64,000 nt of DNA, taken from contig CAWFGB010000005.1 in the NCBI GenBank assembly GCA_963815285.1, positions 124,001-188,000 of the forward strand, in the 5' to 3' direction. This document shows positions 33,281 through 41,670 of this stretch, in pieces. Below the pieces are notes generated by a model, which saw only the letters and a list, made by a program, of their open reading frames with translations, did not search any database and had not been told where the DNA came from. Source of the stretch: JACCSI01 sp963815285. GTDB taxonomy: Bacteria > Acidobacteriota > Vicinamibacteria > Vicinamibacterales > UBA2999. The position numbers were made by a program, and so were the translations under genes. How positions within the stretch are numbered: the stretch's first letter is position 1; every line of letters begins with the position of its first letter.

Positions 33281-35002
33281 TCAGGGCGTCGCGATCGGCG
33301 GAACTCGGCGCCTGGTCGCCTGTTCAAAGGCATAGGCCAGCCCCAGCAGCCGCGGCTCCTGGCAGGCGCTACCGGTAAAGCTCACCCCATATGGCGCCGG
33401 CTTGGCATCGAACCCCGCCGGAAAGGGAGGTGTCGGGTCGTTCGGCACCAGCGCGAACGGGACCATCACAGTCGGGTACCCCGGACGCGCCGCGATGCCG
33501 GCGCCGCTCGATCCAGGGAACAAAATCGCGTCCAGCTGATGCTGCTTCATCACGGCGTCGATCCCGTTGGTCGTCGAGACGAGCAGATCTCTCGCCTGAT
33601 CGGCCTCGTATCGTGCGCGGTCCTTCTCGAGATCGATCTCGTCTGAGATGTCGAGCCGCGACTGCCCATAACGGATGGCTCCGGCTTTCTGGTGGGCGAG
33701 ATTCCACTTGCGAAGCTCGGTGAGCGTCTTGACCGGCGCTGTCGGCCCGAGCGTCGCCAGCCACTTGTTGAAGTCGCGCTTCATGCCGTACTTGACGACG
33801 ATGGTGCAGCCGGTGTCTTTGCCGCGCACGTCGCCGGCGCCGCCACAGAAGGTCCAGTCGAGGATCGCCTTCGACGCATCCGTTTCGAGAACGCTCGGAA
33901 TGTCGGCGGGGTCGACGATGACGGCGCCCTGCTGTTTCAGCACGTCAATTGCTTCGGCCATCGCCTTGGCCTGCGCGTCGTTGAGGCCTCCGCGGGGCTG
34001 CTTGGCGAAGGGCGGCGAGACCTTGTCGTAGTAGAACGCCCGTGGGATACCGATGCGAGCGCCCCGCAGCGCATCGGGCTTTAGAAAGGGAGTGTAGTCA
34101 TTGCCCGCCGGGGGCGTGCAGCGCATCGTCGCGTCGTCGTTCGGGTCAGGCGCCGTGCCTTCGAGCACGCCGAGCAGAATGGCCGCGTCTGTCACGGTCC
34201 GTGCCATTGGACCTGCACTGTCCTGATCGGATGTGATCGGGATCACGCCCCAGCGACTGATGCGTCCGATTGTGGGCTTGATCGCCGCGAGCATTGAAAC
34301 ATTCGAGGGTCCCAGGATCGAACCCTGCGTCTCGGTGCCGACATTGGCCGCCCAGAGGTTCGCCGCGGTGCCGCTGCCGGAGCTTGACCCGGCCGGGCTT
34401 AGGGCGGGCCGGCCGTCAGCGGTGTCCGGCCGCGGATCGCGGCGCGGATCGTAGGGATTGAAGCCTTGACCGCTCACTGCGTTGTAGTTGCCCGGCGCGG
34501 GAGTGGGAGCGCCGGCCGCATAGCCCGCCAGTTCGGACATCGTCGTCTTGGCAATGATGATGGCGCCGGCCCCGATCAAGTTCTTGGTCAGCGTCGCTTC
34601 ATACGGGGGAATGAAGCCGTCGAAGGCGAGCGCGCCACCCGAGGTCGGCATGTTGGTGGTGTGGATGTTGTCCTTGAGGGCGATGGGGATGCCGTGCAAC
34701 GGCCCGCGGACCCGCCCCGCGGCGCGCTCGCGATCGCGCTCCTCGGCCTCCTGCAACGCATGGGCGTTGACGTAGACAGCCGCCTTTAGCGTCTGCTGGT
34801 ACATCCCGATTCTGGCGAGATAAATCTCAACCAGTTGGCGAGAGCTGAGCCGGCCCTGTTCCATGGCCTCCCGCATTTGTGGGATTGTTGCTTCGACGAT
34901 CTCGAACGGGGATGGCTGTGGCGCCTGGGGCGTCGCAGGCCCCTTGCATGCGGCGGCGGCGATCAGCGCAAGCGCGCCGATAGAAAGACGGCCTCTAGAC
35001 AT
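33281..35002 (-). CDS. Amidase-signature-family lipoprotein
   Basis: 573 residues. The N-terminus ends in a lipobox-like LIAAAAC, so it is probably a lipoprotein. The amidase signature triad is visible: Lys in PIALKDNIHT, the first Ser in SPAGSSSGSG, and the nucleophile Ser in TETQGSILGPS. It hydrolyses C-N amide bonds; the substrate is unknown. Its 3' end converges on the YCII gene with a 6-bp inverted repeat (CGCCCT/AGGGCG, 33271-33288) at the join. Confidence 0.9.
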   Translation of the reverse strand: MSRGRLSIGALALIAAAACKGPATPQAPQPSPFEIVEATIPQMREAMEQGRLSSRQLVEIYLARIGMYQQTLKAAVYVNAHALQEAEERDRERAAGRVRGPLHGIPIALKDNIHTTNMPTSGGALAFDGFIPPYEATLTKNLIGAGAIIIAKTTMSELAGYAAGAPTPAPGNYNAVSGQGFNPYDPRRDPRPDTADGRPALSPAGSSSGSGTAANLWAANVGTETQGSILGPSNVSMLAAIKPTIGRISRWGVIPITSDQDSAGPMARTVTDAAILLGVLEGTAPDPNDDATMRCTPPAGNDYTPFLKPDALRGARIGIPRAFYYDKVSPPFAKQPRGGLNDAQAKAMAEAIDVLKQQGAVIVDPADIPSVLETDASKAILDWTFCGGAGDVRGKDTGCTIVVKYGMKRDFNKWLATLGPTAPVKTLTELRKWNLAHQKAGAIRYGQSRLDISDEIDLEKDRARYEADQARDLLVSTTNGIDAVMKQHQLDAILFPGSSGAGIAARPGYPTVMVPFALVPNDPTPPFPAGFDAKPAPYGVSFTGSACQEPRLLGLAYAFEQATRRRVPPIATP

Positions 35003-35338
35003 GTCGCAGATGTTACAGGCGGACAGGCCCGCGGTGACGCTGGCAGTGTGCGCGATACCTGCGGACAGGGCAACGGCAATTGCCCCGATGGACGCACTGC
35101 ACGCCTAGGGAGCAGCGTTCATGCGAGGCGGCCTTTTCATTTTCATTGACGTTATCCTCAAGCGCTACCTCATCGAGCGACGGCAACCTCGGCTGTCTCG
35201 TCCCTTGCTGGCCGAGTCAGCACGGTCAACTCGAAACTCCCTAAAGTCGAGCTGTGCGGGCTCCCGCAAGGTCAATACGTGGGAGAGTGGAGTCGTAACT
35301 TCATAAGGGTTCATTTCCAAGGTTCGGGAGGTTCTGTG
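35003..35338. other. 336-nt divergent intergenic region
   Basis: Between the amidase (minus) and the Vgb-like gene (plus). TTGACG at about 35146 resembles a -35 box, but no matching -10 was found at normal spacing. No gene or RNA was recognised. The last bases hold GGGAGG, the ribosome site for 35339. Confidence 0.45.
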
Positions 35339-36322
35339 ATGAGACTGTTCATGCTTGGCGCTGCGGTTGCGCTGGCCCTGTGGACTCCCCCGGTAGTTGC
35401 CCAGGACGCCGACGCCTTTAACCTCAAGGAATGGGCGGTGGAATGGGGCGGCCGGACGCGCGATCCGGCGGTGGCGCCGGACGGCAGGGTATGGTTCGTC
35501 GGCCAGGAGGGTAATTACATTGCGGTCTTCGATCCCCGCACCGAACACTTCAAACGGTACGAGATCGAAGAAGGCACCAACCCGCACACGTTGATCGTCG
35601 ACGAGAAGGGCGTCGTGTGGTACGCGGGCAATCGCAACAACCGCATTGGGCGCCTCGATCCGGTCAGCGGCGCGATCAAAACGATCATGACCGGTGAGGC
35701 GCGCGACCCGCACACGATGGTGTTCGACGGCAAGGGCCACATCTGGTTCACCTCGCAGGGCTCGAACCGGGTTGGCCGGCTGCACATGGCCACCGAGAAG
35801 GTCGATCTCGTCACGCCGTACGATCAACCGTCCAATCCGTACGGGATTGTGCTCGATCCGCAGGGCAACCCGTGGGTGGCGCTGCTGCGCACCAACATGG
35901 TCGCGAAGATCGATCCCAACACCTTGACGGTTACGCGCTTCAATCAGGCGAACGAGAAGTCACGATCGCGACGAATCGAAGTGACGTCCGACGGCATGAT
36001 CTGGTACGGCGACGAAGGGCGCGGTTATCTCGGTCGTATCAATCCCACGACTGGCGAGAATCGCGAGTGGCTCACGCCCGGCGGCGCGGGCTCCCGGCCG
36101 TATGCGCTCACCAAGGACGATCAGGGACGGCTCTGGTTTTCGGAGACCGGACCTGAAAAGCGCCTGGTCGGATTCGACCCGAAGACCGAGCGCTTCTTTG
36201 CCACCATCACCGTGAGCGACACGATCCGGCATATGTTCTTCGATTCAAAGGCAAAGATGCTGTGGTTCGGAACCGACGCCAATAAGATCGGCCGCATCGT
36301 CACGGCGAAAGCGACGTCGTGA
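35339..36322 (+). CDS. Secreted virginiamycin B lyase-like beta-propeller (Vgb type)
   Basis: 327 residues with a signal peptide (LFMLGAAVALALWTPPVVAQ). Seven Vgb-type blades follow, each with a W(Y/F)(V/A/T) core and P.G..D ending (GRVWFVGQEGNYIAVFDP, GVVWYAGNRNNRIGRLDP, GHIWFTSQGSNRVGRL, GRLWFSETGPEKRLVGFDP). True Vgb opens streptogramin B, but many environmental homologues are of unknown role. Its stop overlaps the GTG of the next gene by 4 nt (GTGA), so the two are translationally coupled. GGGAGG precedes ATG 35339. Confidence 0.85.
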   Translation: MRLFMLGAAVALALWTPPVVAQDADAFNLKEWAVEWGGRTRDPAVAPDGRVWFVGQEGNYIAVFDPRTEHFKRYEIEEGTNPHTLIVDEKGVVWYAGNRNNRIGRLDPVSGAIKTIMTGEARDPHTMVFDGKGHIWFTSQGSNRVGRLHMATEKVDLVTPYDQPSNPYGIVLDPQGNPWVALLRTNMVAKIDPNTLTVTRFNQANEKSRSRRIEVTSDGMIWYGDEGRGYLGRINPTTGENREWLTPGGAGSRPYALTKDDQGRLWFSETGPEKRLVGFDPKTERFFATITVSDTIRHMFFDSKAKMLWFGTDANKIGRIVTAKATS

Positions 36323-36939
36323 ACGCACGGGCGGCGGCCGCTTGCGGCGCGACGCTCGTCATCCTCACGTTCGGTGTCATCATGGGCGGGCGGTCGCCAG
36401 AGGCGAGGTCTCTCGATGGCGGCGTCAGAGCGCCGGCGCGCTACGAAAATGGGGCGCCGCCGGGTTTCTCCGGCGGCTTCAACGAGCAGTCGTGCCACGC
36501 GTGCCACTTCCACGCGGACGTCAACTCGGGAGCAGGGCGCGTCACCATTGCCGGAGTGCCCGACCGCTTCGTGCCCGGGGAGCGCTACCCGGTCACCATC
36601 ACGCTCACTGTCCCGGGCATCGTGCTCGGCGGTTTCCAGCTGACCGTCCGCTTCAAGGACGGAGGCGCCCAGGCCGGCGCGCTCGCTCCCGCCCCCGAGG
36701 AAGCCCAGCGAATTGGGGTCGATGTGCAGGGGAATGTCCAGTACGCTGGTCAGCGTGAGAAGGGCGCGGCGCTCGCGGCGCCGGATACTGCGCGTTGGAC
36801 GCTCGTCTGGACCGCCCCGACGGCGAGTGGCCCGGTCGCCTTTCACGTGGCCGCCAACGCCGCGAATGGTGACGAGCGCGTCGATGGAGACTACATTCAC
36901 ACCACGGTTGCGGAGACGTCGCCGGCGGGACAGTGGTAA
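36319..36939 (+). CDS. Exported Reeler/choice-of-anchor-V-like protein with one heme-c motif
   Basis: 206 residues: signal or anchor segment, then SCHACHFH (CxxCH at about residues 56-60, preceded by GFSGGFNEQ). An Ig-like strand domain follows (RVTIAGVPDRFVPGERYPVTITL, GGFQLTVRF, GPVAFHVAANAANGD). This matches Reeler/choice-of-anchor-V proteins that carry a single c-type heme motif before the beta domain. It is coupled to the Vgb-like propeller by a 4-nt overlap, suggesting a periplasmic or surface redox pair. GTG start. Heme attachment is inferred from motif and export only. Confidence 0.7.
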   Translation: MNARAAAACGATLVILTFGVIMGGRSPEARSLDGGVRAPARYENGAPPGFSGGFNEQSCHACHFHADVNSGAGRVTIAGVPDRFVPGERYPVTITLTVPGIVLGGFQLTVRFKDGGAQAGALAPAPEEAQRIGVDVQGNVQYAGQREKGAALAAPDTARWTLVWTAPTASGPVAFHVAANAANGDERVDGDYIHTTVAETSPAGQW

Positions 36940-37098
36940 AACCACGACCTGTCAAGCGGCGTCAACCGCCTGCGGTCCCGCACCATGAACAGAACGCCGG
37001 CTGCAAAACAAAAAATAGTCGTTAGGCATTCGTTGTAGCCGGGCTTCGGCTCCCCAGCCGCCGCTAGGCTAAAATCCGCACATGCACAGGAGGACCCT

Positions 37099-37722
37099 TT
37101 GAGAATCGTCTCGTCCATCCTCTCGTGCCCATGGCTTTGCGTGCCCGTGTTCCTGCTTGCTTGTGCGGCCGGAGGTTGCTCGGCAGCACCCGAGAGCTTC
37201 ACGTCCGCCTTCGCGACCGCGGACGTTCCAAGGCAGGAACTGCGCATGGCCTCAGATGAGAAGGCCGTGCTGCAGGCCGCGCGCGCGTTGATGGTTGCCG
37301 ATCGTGTCGTCGCTCTCGTCACGGTCGATGAGCCGGGGCAGCCCCGGGTCCGTTCAGTGCGAGCCCTGCTCGAGCCGGTGAGACCCGGTGATCCGAAGGG
37401 TGGCTTCACGGTCTGGGTGATGACCCGCCTCACCACGCGCAAAGTCGATCAGATTCGCGCGCATCCGAAAGTCACGCTCTATTTCAACGACGATGAGCGG
37501 GACAGCTACGCGTCGATCATGGGCACTGCCATCGTTCACACGGATGCTGGGCACCCTGAAGCGCAGCGACGTTACGAAGGCGAGGACATCAAGTCCTACT
37601 GGCCGGAGTTTCCACGCGACTTCGTGATGCTGGAGGTCCGCCCGCAGTGGCTTGAGTTCATCGGCCCGGGCGTATCGAACGATGAGCACACGTGGCGTCC
37701 GCAAGCTGTGGTCTTCAACTAG
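37099..37722 (+). CDS. Exported pyridoxamine 5'-phosphate oxidase-like (split-barrel flavin) protein
   Basis: 207 residues with a hydrophobic N-terminus containing CAAGGC, probably a lipoprotein. The split-barrel FMN-binding fold of general-stress-protein-26 type follows (LMVADRVVALVTVDEPGQPRVRSV, FTVWVMTRLTTRKVDQIRAHPKVTLYF, RDFVMLEVRPQWLEFIG). TTG 37099 is the start: AGGAGGAC lies 5 nt upstream. Export of this fold is uncommon. TAAAAT at 37070-37075 could be a -10 box but has no good -35. Confidence 0.75.
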   Translation: MRIVSSILSCPWLCVPVFLLACAAGGCSAAPESFTSAFATADVPRQELRMASDEKAVLQAARALMVADRVVALVTVDEPGQPRVRSVRALLEPVRPGDPKGGFTVWVMTRLTTRKVDQIRAHPKVTLYFNDDERDSYASIMGTAIVHTDAGHPEAQRRYEGEDIKSYWPEFPRDFVMLEVRPQWLEFIGPGVSNDEHTWRPQAVVFN

Positions 37723-37733
37723 AGGGAACCGTC

Positions 37734-38111
37734 ATGGGATTGTTGTCCGGACTGCTGGGGAACGCGTCGGCCGCTGACGCCGAAGACGTCGAAAAAGGAT
37801 TGGAGCGCGTGCTCGCGGATGGTGAGCGGGTCGAACAGGCGTTTCAGTTGATCCGTGACCTGTTGATCTTCACCGATCGGCGGTTCATCCTCGTTGATCG
37901 CCAGGGCGTGACGGGGCTCAAGACCGAATACCACTCCATCCCGTACCGTGCGATCACGCACTTTTCGGTCGAGAGCGCGGGCGCGCTCGATCTTGAAGCG
38001 GAGCTGAAGGTGTGGATTTCGGGCACCGAACAGCCCATCCAGAAGCAGTTCTCCCGCGGCCGGACGATCTTTGACGTGCAGAAAGCGCTGGCCGCGCACG
38101 TCGGCCGGTGA
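37734..38111 (+). CDS. PH-domain-containing protein
   Basis: 125 residues resembling bacterial pleckstrin-homology domain proteins (YvbH/bPH type): AFQLIRDLLIFTDRRFILVDRQG, then KTEYHSIPYRAITHFSVESAG and a C-terminal helix. AGAGGGA precedes ATG 37734, and the gene lies 11 nt after the flavin-protein stop, so they may be co-transcribed. Function unknown, possibly lipid or protein binding at the membrane. Confidence 0.75.
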   Translation: MGLLSGLLGNASAADAEDVEKGLERVLADGERVEQAFQLIRDLLIFTDRRFILVDRQGVTGLKTEYHSIPYRAITHFSVESAGALDLEAELKVWISGTEQPIQKQFSRGRTIFDVQKALAAHVGR

Positions 38112-38132
38112 CGAGAGGCGGCTCGAGTTCGC

Positions 38133-38359
38133 ATGCTTGGTAGCGCGTCGTTGCTGGGATTCGTGGCCGCAGCGCTGGTCCTCCTGGTCATTCCCGGGCC
38201 TGGGGTGTTCTACATTCTCGCGCGCACCTCGGTCAGGGCACCCGCGCCGGGTTGGCGTCGGTGCTAGGTCTGTCGGCTGGCGCCCTGGTGCACGTCGCCG
38301 CGGCGACGGCGGGACTCTCGGCACGGCACTTGGGGCCCGACGCCAATGACGGCGGCTAG
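38133..38359 (+). pseudogene. Truncated and frameshifted LysE-family exporter fragment
   Basis: Only the first third of a LysE/RhtB amino-acid exporter remains. The first helix (LLGFVAAALVLLVIPGPGVFYILART) is in one frame. After a one-base loss near 38231 it continues as QGTRAGLASVLGLSAGALVHV in another, and homology ends at about 38322 before a stop at 38357. The remaining helices are absent, so this is a real remnant even if the indel is a sequence error. Confidence 0.65.
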
Positions 38360-38509
38360 CACGCGGGTTCCAGGGGCAAGAAGCGGACCTGGCGCCACAC
38401 GCCTGTTGGAACTTGCCGAGGCACTCGACACCTGCTACCGTCGATACGCCTCGGTGCGAGCCCGCGCCGCTGTGGGTTTCCGCTGCCGGGGCGCGGAAAG
38501 AGGTGACTC

Positions 38510-38995
38510 GTGTCAAGGATTGCATTGCTTGTCGCCGCTGTAACGGTGGCTGGCCTTTCGGCGTGCTCGTCTGCGCCGGCTCGTACATTCGGCCAGCCTG
38601 AGATCGACAGCATCAATCAGCTGGTAAAGGAATTCATCGCCACCTATAACACCAAGGACGCCACCAAGGTGTCGTTGCTGTTCACGGATGGCGGTGTCGT
38701 GATGCCACCCAATGCTTCAACGGTGCGGGGCACCGAGAACGTGCGCATCCATTACCAGAAGCGGTTCGATCAGGGTGCGTCGGACTTGTCACTCGAACCG
38801 CAAACGGTGGCCGGCGCGGGCAACCTTGCGTTTGTCAGCGGCGATTATCGGTTGGTGATGGCCCCACCGGGCGGCCAGGCTCAGCGCGATCGAGGGAAGT
38901 TCATCTTCATCCTGCGCGAGCTCAATGGACGCTGGCGCTTGGATCATCTGATGTTCAGCAGCGACTTTGCCCCTGGGGGGCCAGTCAGCCGCTAA
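38510..38995 (+). CDS. SgcJ/DUF4440-type NTF2-like lipoprotein
   Basis: 161 residues. Lipobox VAGLSAC at about residues 13-19. The mature part has the DUF4440/SgcJ pattern: IDSINQLVKEFIATYNTKDATKVSLLFTDGGVVMPPN, RGTENVRIHYQKRF and FIFILRELNGRWRLDHLMFSSD. GTG 38510 is the start, with AAAGAGGTGA upstream. Function unknown; such domains bind small ligands. The preceding 150 nt after the LysE remnant hold no gene. Confidence 0.78.
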   Translation: MSRIALLVAAVTVAGLSACSSAPARTFGQPEIDSINQLVKEFIATYNTKDATKVSLLFTDGGVVMPPNASTVRGTENVRIHYQKRFDQGASDLSLEPQTVAGAGNLAFVSGDYRLVMAPPGGQAQRDRGKFIFILRELNGRWRLDHLMFSSDFAPGGPVSR

Positions 38996-39142
38996 CGCAT
39001 CAGCTCGTGGCGAGACGAACGGTTCGCCCCCGTCGACTGCGCAGCCTCCTCTCCGCGGTGAATGACCGCTGGATGGCGATGGTACGCTGCACGACCAGCA
39101 CGGGCGATATCCGCGACGAGGCGTCGCACCGCGCCGAGACGC

Positions 39143-40345
39143 TTACCGGGTCGGCCGTGTCCCGGTGAACGTGAACTTCTGCACGCGGTGACCGGCCGGG
39201 ACATCTTGGCCGGTGACAGGCTGTTTCACGGTGGGTCCCGCCGCCTCCGCCACGAAGATGTTGCCTGATGGATCAACGGACAGGTTGTGCGGTCGTCCGA
39301 GCTGGCCGGGCGCCACACCGGGACCGCCGAACTCGTCCACGACCTCGAGGTCACCGCGGCGCACGACCGTGATGAAGTGCGACCCGCCGTCGGCGACGTA
39401 GAGGAATGTTTGCGACGGATCGTGCGAAAACCCGATCGAGAACGCCGCTTCGGTACCGCATGGCCGCTTCGGCGCCCAGGTTGCTTTTTCCTGCGGACCG
39501 CACCGTACTCGCAAGATCTTTTCAGCCACGAATTCGCCGCTCTGGCGGAACACCTGGATCCGATTGTTAGCGCGGTCGGCGAGGTAGATCAGCCCGTCGC
39601 GTGAACCCGCAATCCCATGCGGGACGCTGAACTGTTGTGGCGGCTCTGTGGGCACCACCTGCGCCGCACTTTGCGCACCCTGCGCACCCTGTGCACCTTG
39701 CGCACCCTGTGCACCCGGTTCCCTCCGCGGCGGATCGACCGGCCGCCTCCCGTAGGCCCCCCAGTGCCGCAGATACCTCCCGGTCGCGCCGTCGAAGACG
39801 ATGATGCGGCGATTGCCGTAGCCGTCGGCCACGAACACTTCGTTGTCGGCGGGGTCGACCCAGATCTCCGACGGACGTCCCATCAGCGTCGTGTCGTTGC
39901 TGCCCCCGGTTTCGTTGAACTTGCCGATGACCAGCGCGACCTGCCCGGTGCGCGTGAATTTGATCGTCAGGTGGCTCTCGCGCGCGTTGGTCCACACATG
40001 CCCGGTGTGATCGACGAAGAGCCCGTGGATGGTGCTCCAGTTGCCGTCCGGCCCGCGTGCGTCCCACGATTGCAGGAGCTTGCCCTGCGGATCCCACTCG
40101 GCAATGCGGCTGCGGCTCGAGGTCCAGACATGGCCGCGCGAGTCTGCGAAGATACCGATGACCTGTCCCCAGGTGAAATCGGCGGGAAGGGTGGGCCACC
40201 CGGGATCAACCTTGAACATCGGAACGCCATCGAGGGCCTTCGTAGACTGGCCCGCGTCGTCGCGGGCCGTGGCTGAAACGAGCGCGCCGGCGACCAGCGC
40301 TACCGCTGCTCCGAGGGTGAACGTGTACGCGACTCGTCGCATCAT
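39143..40345 (-). CDS. Secreted NHL-repeat propeller with an in-frame Gly-Ala-Gln minisatellite tract
   Basis: About 400 residues: signal peptide, then NHL blades (GQVIGIFADSRGHVWTSS, STIHGLFVDHTGHVWTN, VDPADNEVFVADGYGNRRII, SVPHGIAGSRDGLIYLADRANNRIQVF, RPHNLSVDPSGNIFVAE). Between blades, residues about 211-225 read as four or five GAQ units (PGAQGAQGAQGAQGAQSA) encoded by the 9-nt repeats at 39671-39715. The tract looks like an expansion in a surface loop, not part of the fold. AGGAG lies 5 nt before ATG 40345. Confidence 0.82.
   Translation of the reverse strand: MMRRVAYTFTLGAAVALVAGALVSATARDDAGQSTKALDGVPMFKVDPGWPTLPADFTWGQVIGIFADSRGHVWTSSRSRIAEWDPQGKLLQSWDARGPDGNWSTIHGLFVDHTGHVWTNARESHLTIKFTRTGQVALVIGKFNETGGSNDTTLMGRPSEIWVDPADNEVFVADGYGNRRIIVFDGATGRYLRHWGAYGRRPVDPPRREPGAQGAQGAQGAQGAQSAAQVVPTEPPQQFSVPHGIAGSRDGLIYLADRANNRIQVFRQSGEFVAEKILRVRCGPQEKATWAPKRPCGTEAAFSIGFSHDPSQTFLYVADGGSHFITVVRRGDLEVVDEFGGPGVAPGQLGRPHNLSVDPSGNIFVAEAAGPTVKQPVTGQDVPAGHRVQKFTFTGTRPTR
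39671..39715. repeat. 9-nt minisatellite, five units, inside the NHL gene
   Basis: Five tandem copies of YYTGYGCAC (plus strand), equivalent to GTGCRCARR on the coding strand. They are in frame and encode Gly-Ala-Gln. The unit shares the GTGCRC core with the arrays at 52405 and 58914. Confidence 0.85.
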
Positions 40346-40398
40346 TTTGCTCCTGAAGTGTGAGGAGGGGAGCATACACCCTCAGGGCAGCCAGGGGC

Positions 40399-40447
40399 GG
40401 TGGGGCTGGTAGAGAGAGGTCGGGCTCGTGGCAGGTGGGGTTGGTAG
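40399..40447. repeat. G-rich imperfect direct repeat upstream of tag
   Basis: GGTGGGGYTGGTAG occurs at 40399-40412 and 40434-40447, a 35-nt period, inside a strongly G-rich stretch (about 40380-40460) with several runs of three or four G. The region could form a G-quadruplex and lies between divergent genes. Confidence 0.6.
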
Positions 40448-40493
40448 GACAGGTAGGGCCGCCACGCATGTGGGGCGTAAGCTAACAGGACTC

Positions 40494-41072
40494 ATGGCTA
40501 AAGACCTTGTGCGCTGTGCGTGGCCGGGTACCAACCCGTTGATGGTCGAATACCACGATCGCGAGTGGGGGGTGCCGACGCATGACGACAGCAAGCACTT
40601 CGAGTTCCTGGTGCTCGAAGCGGCGCAGGCCGGGCTCAGTTGGGCGATCGTGCTCAGCAAGCGCGAAGGCTATCGTCGCGCGTTCAGCAAGTTCGACCCA
40701 GAGAAAGTCGCGCGCTTCGACAAGCGGAAGATCGATCGGCTGACGCTCGACCCCGGCATCGTCCGCAACCGCTTGAAGATTACCGCCGCTGTGAAGAATG
40801 CGCGGCGGTTTCTCCAGGTGCAGCAGGAGTTCGGCAGCTTCGACAACTACTGCTGGCAGTTCGTTGGCGGACGCCCGAAAGTGAATCGGTGGAAGTCGCC
40901 GAGCGAGGTTCCTGCGACGACGACCGAGTCCGATGCCTTCAGCAAGGATCTCAAACAGCGGGGCTTCAGCTTCGTCGGGTCGACCGTGATCTATGCCCAC
41001 ATGCAAGCGGTTGGCATGGTCAACGACCATGTGATCGGCTGCTTCCGGCACCGCGACCTGCGCGGGCGCTGA
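40494..41072 (+). CDS. tag: DNA-3-methyladenine glycosylase I
   Basis: 192 residues with family hallmarks: RCAWPGTNPLMVEYHDREWGVP at the N-terminus, FEFLVLEAAQAGLSWAIVLSKR, and the C-terminal FVGSTVIYAHMQAVGMVNDH. The zinc ligands expected for Tag are present: Cys in RCAWPG, His in YHDREW, and His/Cys in DHVIGC. It removes 3-methyladenine from alkylated DNA. ATG 40494 is used because the upstream in-frame stretch is the G-rich repeat region and has no homology. Confidence 0.93.
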   Translation: MAKDLVRCAWPGTNPLMVEYHDREWGVPTHDDSKHFEFLVLEAAQAGLSWAIVLSKREGYRRAFSKFDPEKVARFDKRKIDRLTLDPGIVRNRLKITAAVKNARRFLQVQQEFGSFDNYCWQFVGGRPKVNRWKSPSEVPATTTESDAFSKDLKQRGFSFVGSTVIYAHMQAVGMVNDHVIGCFRHRDLRGR

Positions 41073-41138
41073 TGCCCCCGGTGGGCTGGACTTCGGCGGG
41101 CACACAGTTCATAGTCCTGGCATCCGTCGGGAGGGAAC

Positions 41139-41615
41139 ATGAGCAACGTTGTACTCGTCGTGGCTACCTCGACCGTGATCGTGTTGAGCGCCGATGCTCA
41201 GACACTGCCGGATTTTTCCGGCGTTTGGCAGCTGGACAACACGCGCAGCGATGCTGCCGCCTACAGCGATGCGCCCGGCCCCGTCCGCGCGTCGATTACT
41301 CAATCGGCCACTTCGATTCAGATCGACACGACGACTTCTCGGGGGACGACGAGCGTGACCTACCCCTTCGCAACCGCCGACACGCCGCAGACGCCCGGCA
41401 CACCTGTGGCACGCTGGCGGGGCGAGTCGCTGCTGACCGAGGCCATACGAGATGTCCGCGGCCAATCGGTGACCGTCCAACAGACTCGTTGGCTCGCGAG
41501 CGAGGGCCGCGAGATGATCGTGGAATCGGTCGTCAACGTTCAGCACGGCTACTCAGCGCTCGGTGCAAAAACCTACGGCGCGTCCAGGGACGTGTTCGTC
41601 CGGGCTGCGCGTTAG
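41139..41615 (+). CDS. Secreted hypothetical protein
   Basis: 158 residues with a signal peptide (VVLVVATSTVIVLSADAQ). The mature start LPDFSGVWQLDNTRSD recurs in many acidobacterial secreted proteins with a lipocalin-like barrel. The remainder is strand-rich (ITQSATSIQIDTTTSRG, QQTRWLASEGREMIVESVV). No enzyme motif is visible. GGGAGG lies upstream of the ATG. Confidence 0.65.
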   Translation: MSNVVLVVATSTVIVLSADAQTLPDFSGVWQLDNTRSDAAAYSDAPGPVRASITQSATSIQIDTTTSRGTTSVTYPFATADTPQTPGTPVARWRGESLLTEAIRDVRGQSVTVQQTRWLASEGREMIVESVVNVQHGYSALGAKTYGASRDVFVRAAR

Positions 41616-41670
41616 GACGTTTGGGGATCCCTTTGCCGCGGGTGCCGGCTGACAGACGTCCGGTGCCTCT

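Noticed and set aside
35339..36322. Streptogramin B resistance by Vgb
   Set aside because: Environmental Vgb-like propellers rarely have this activity, and the coupling to a heme protein suggests another role.
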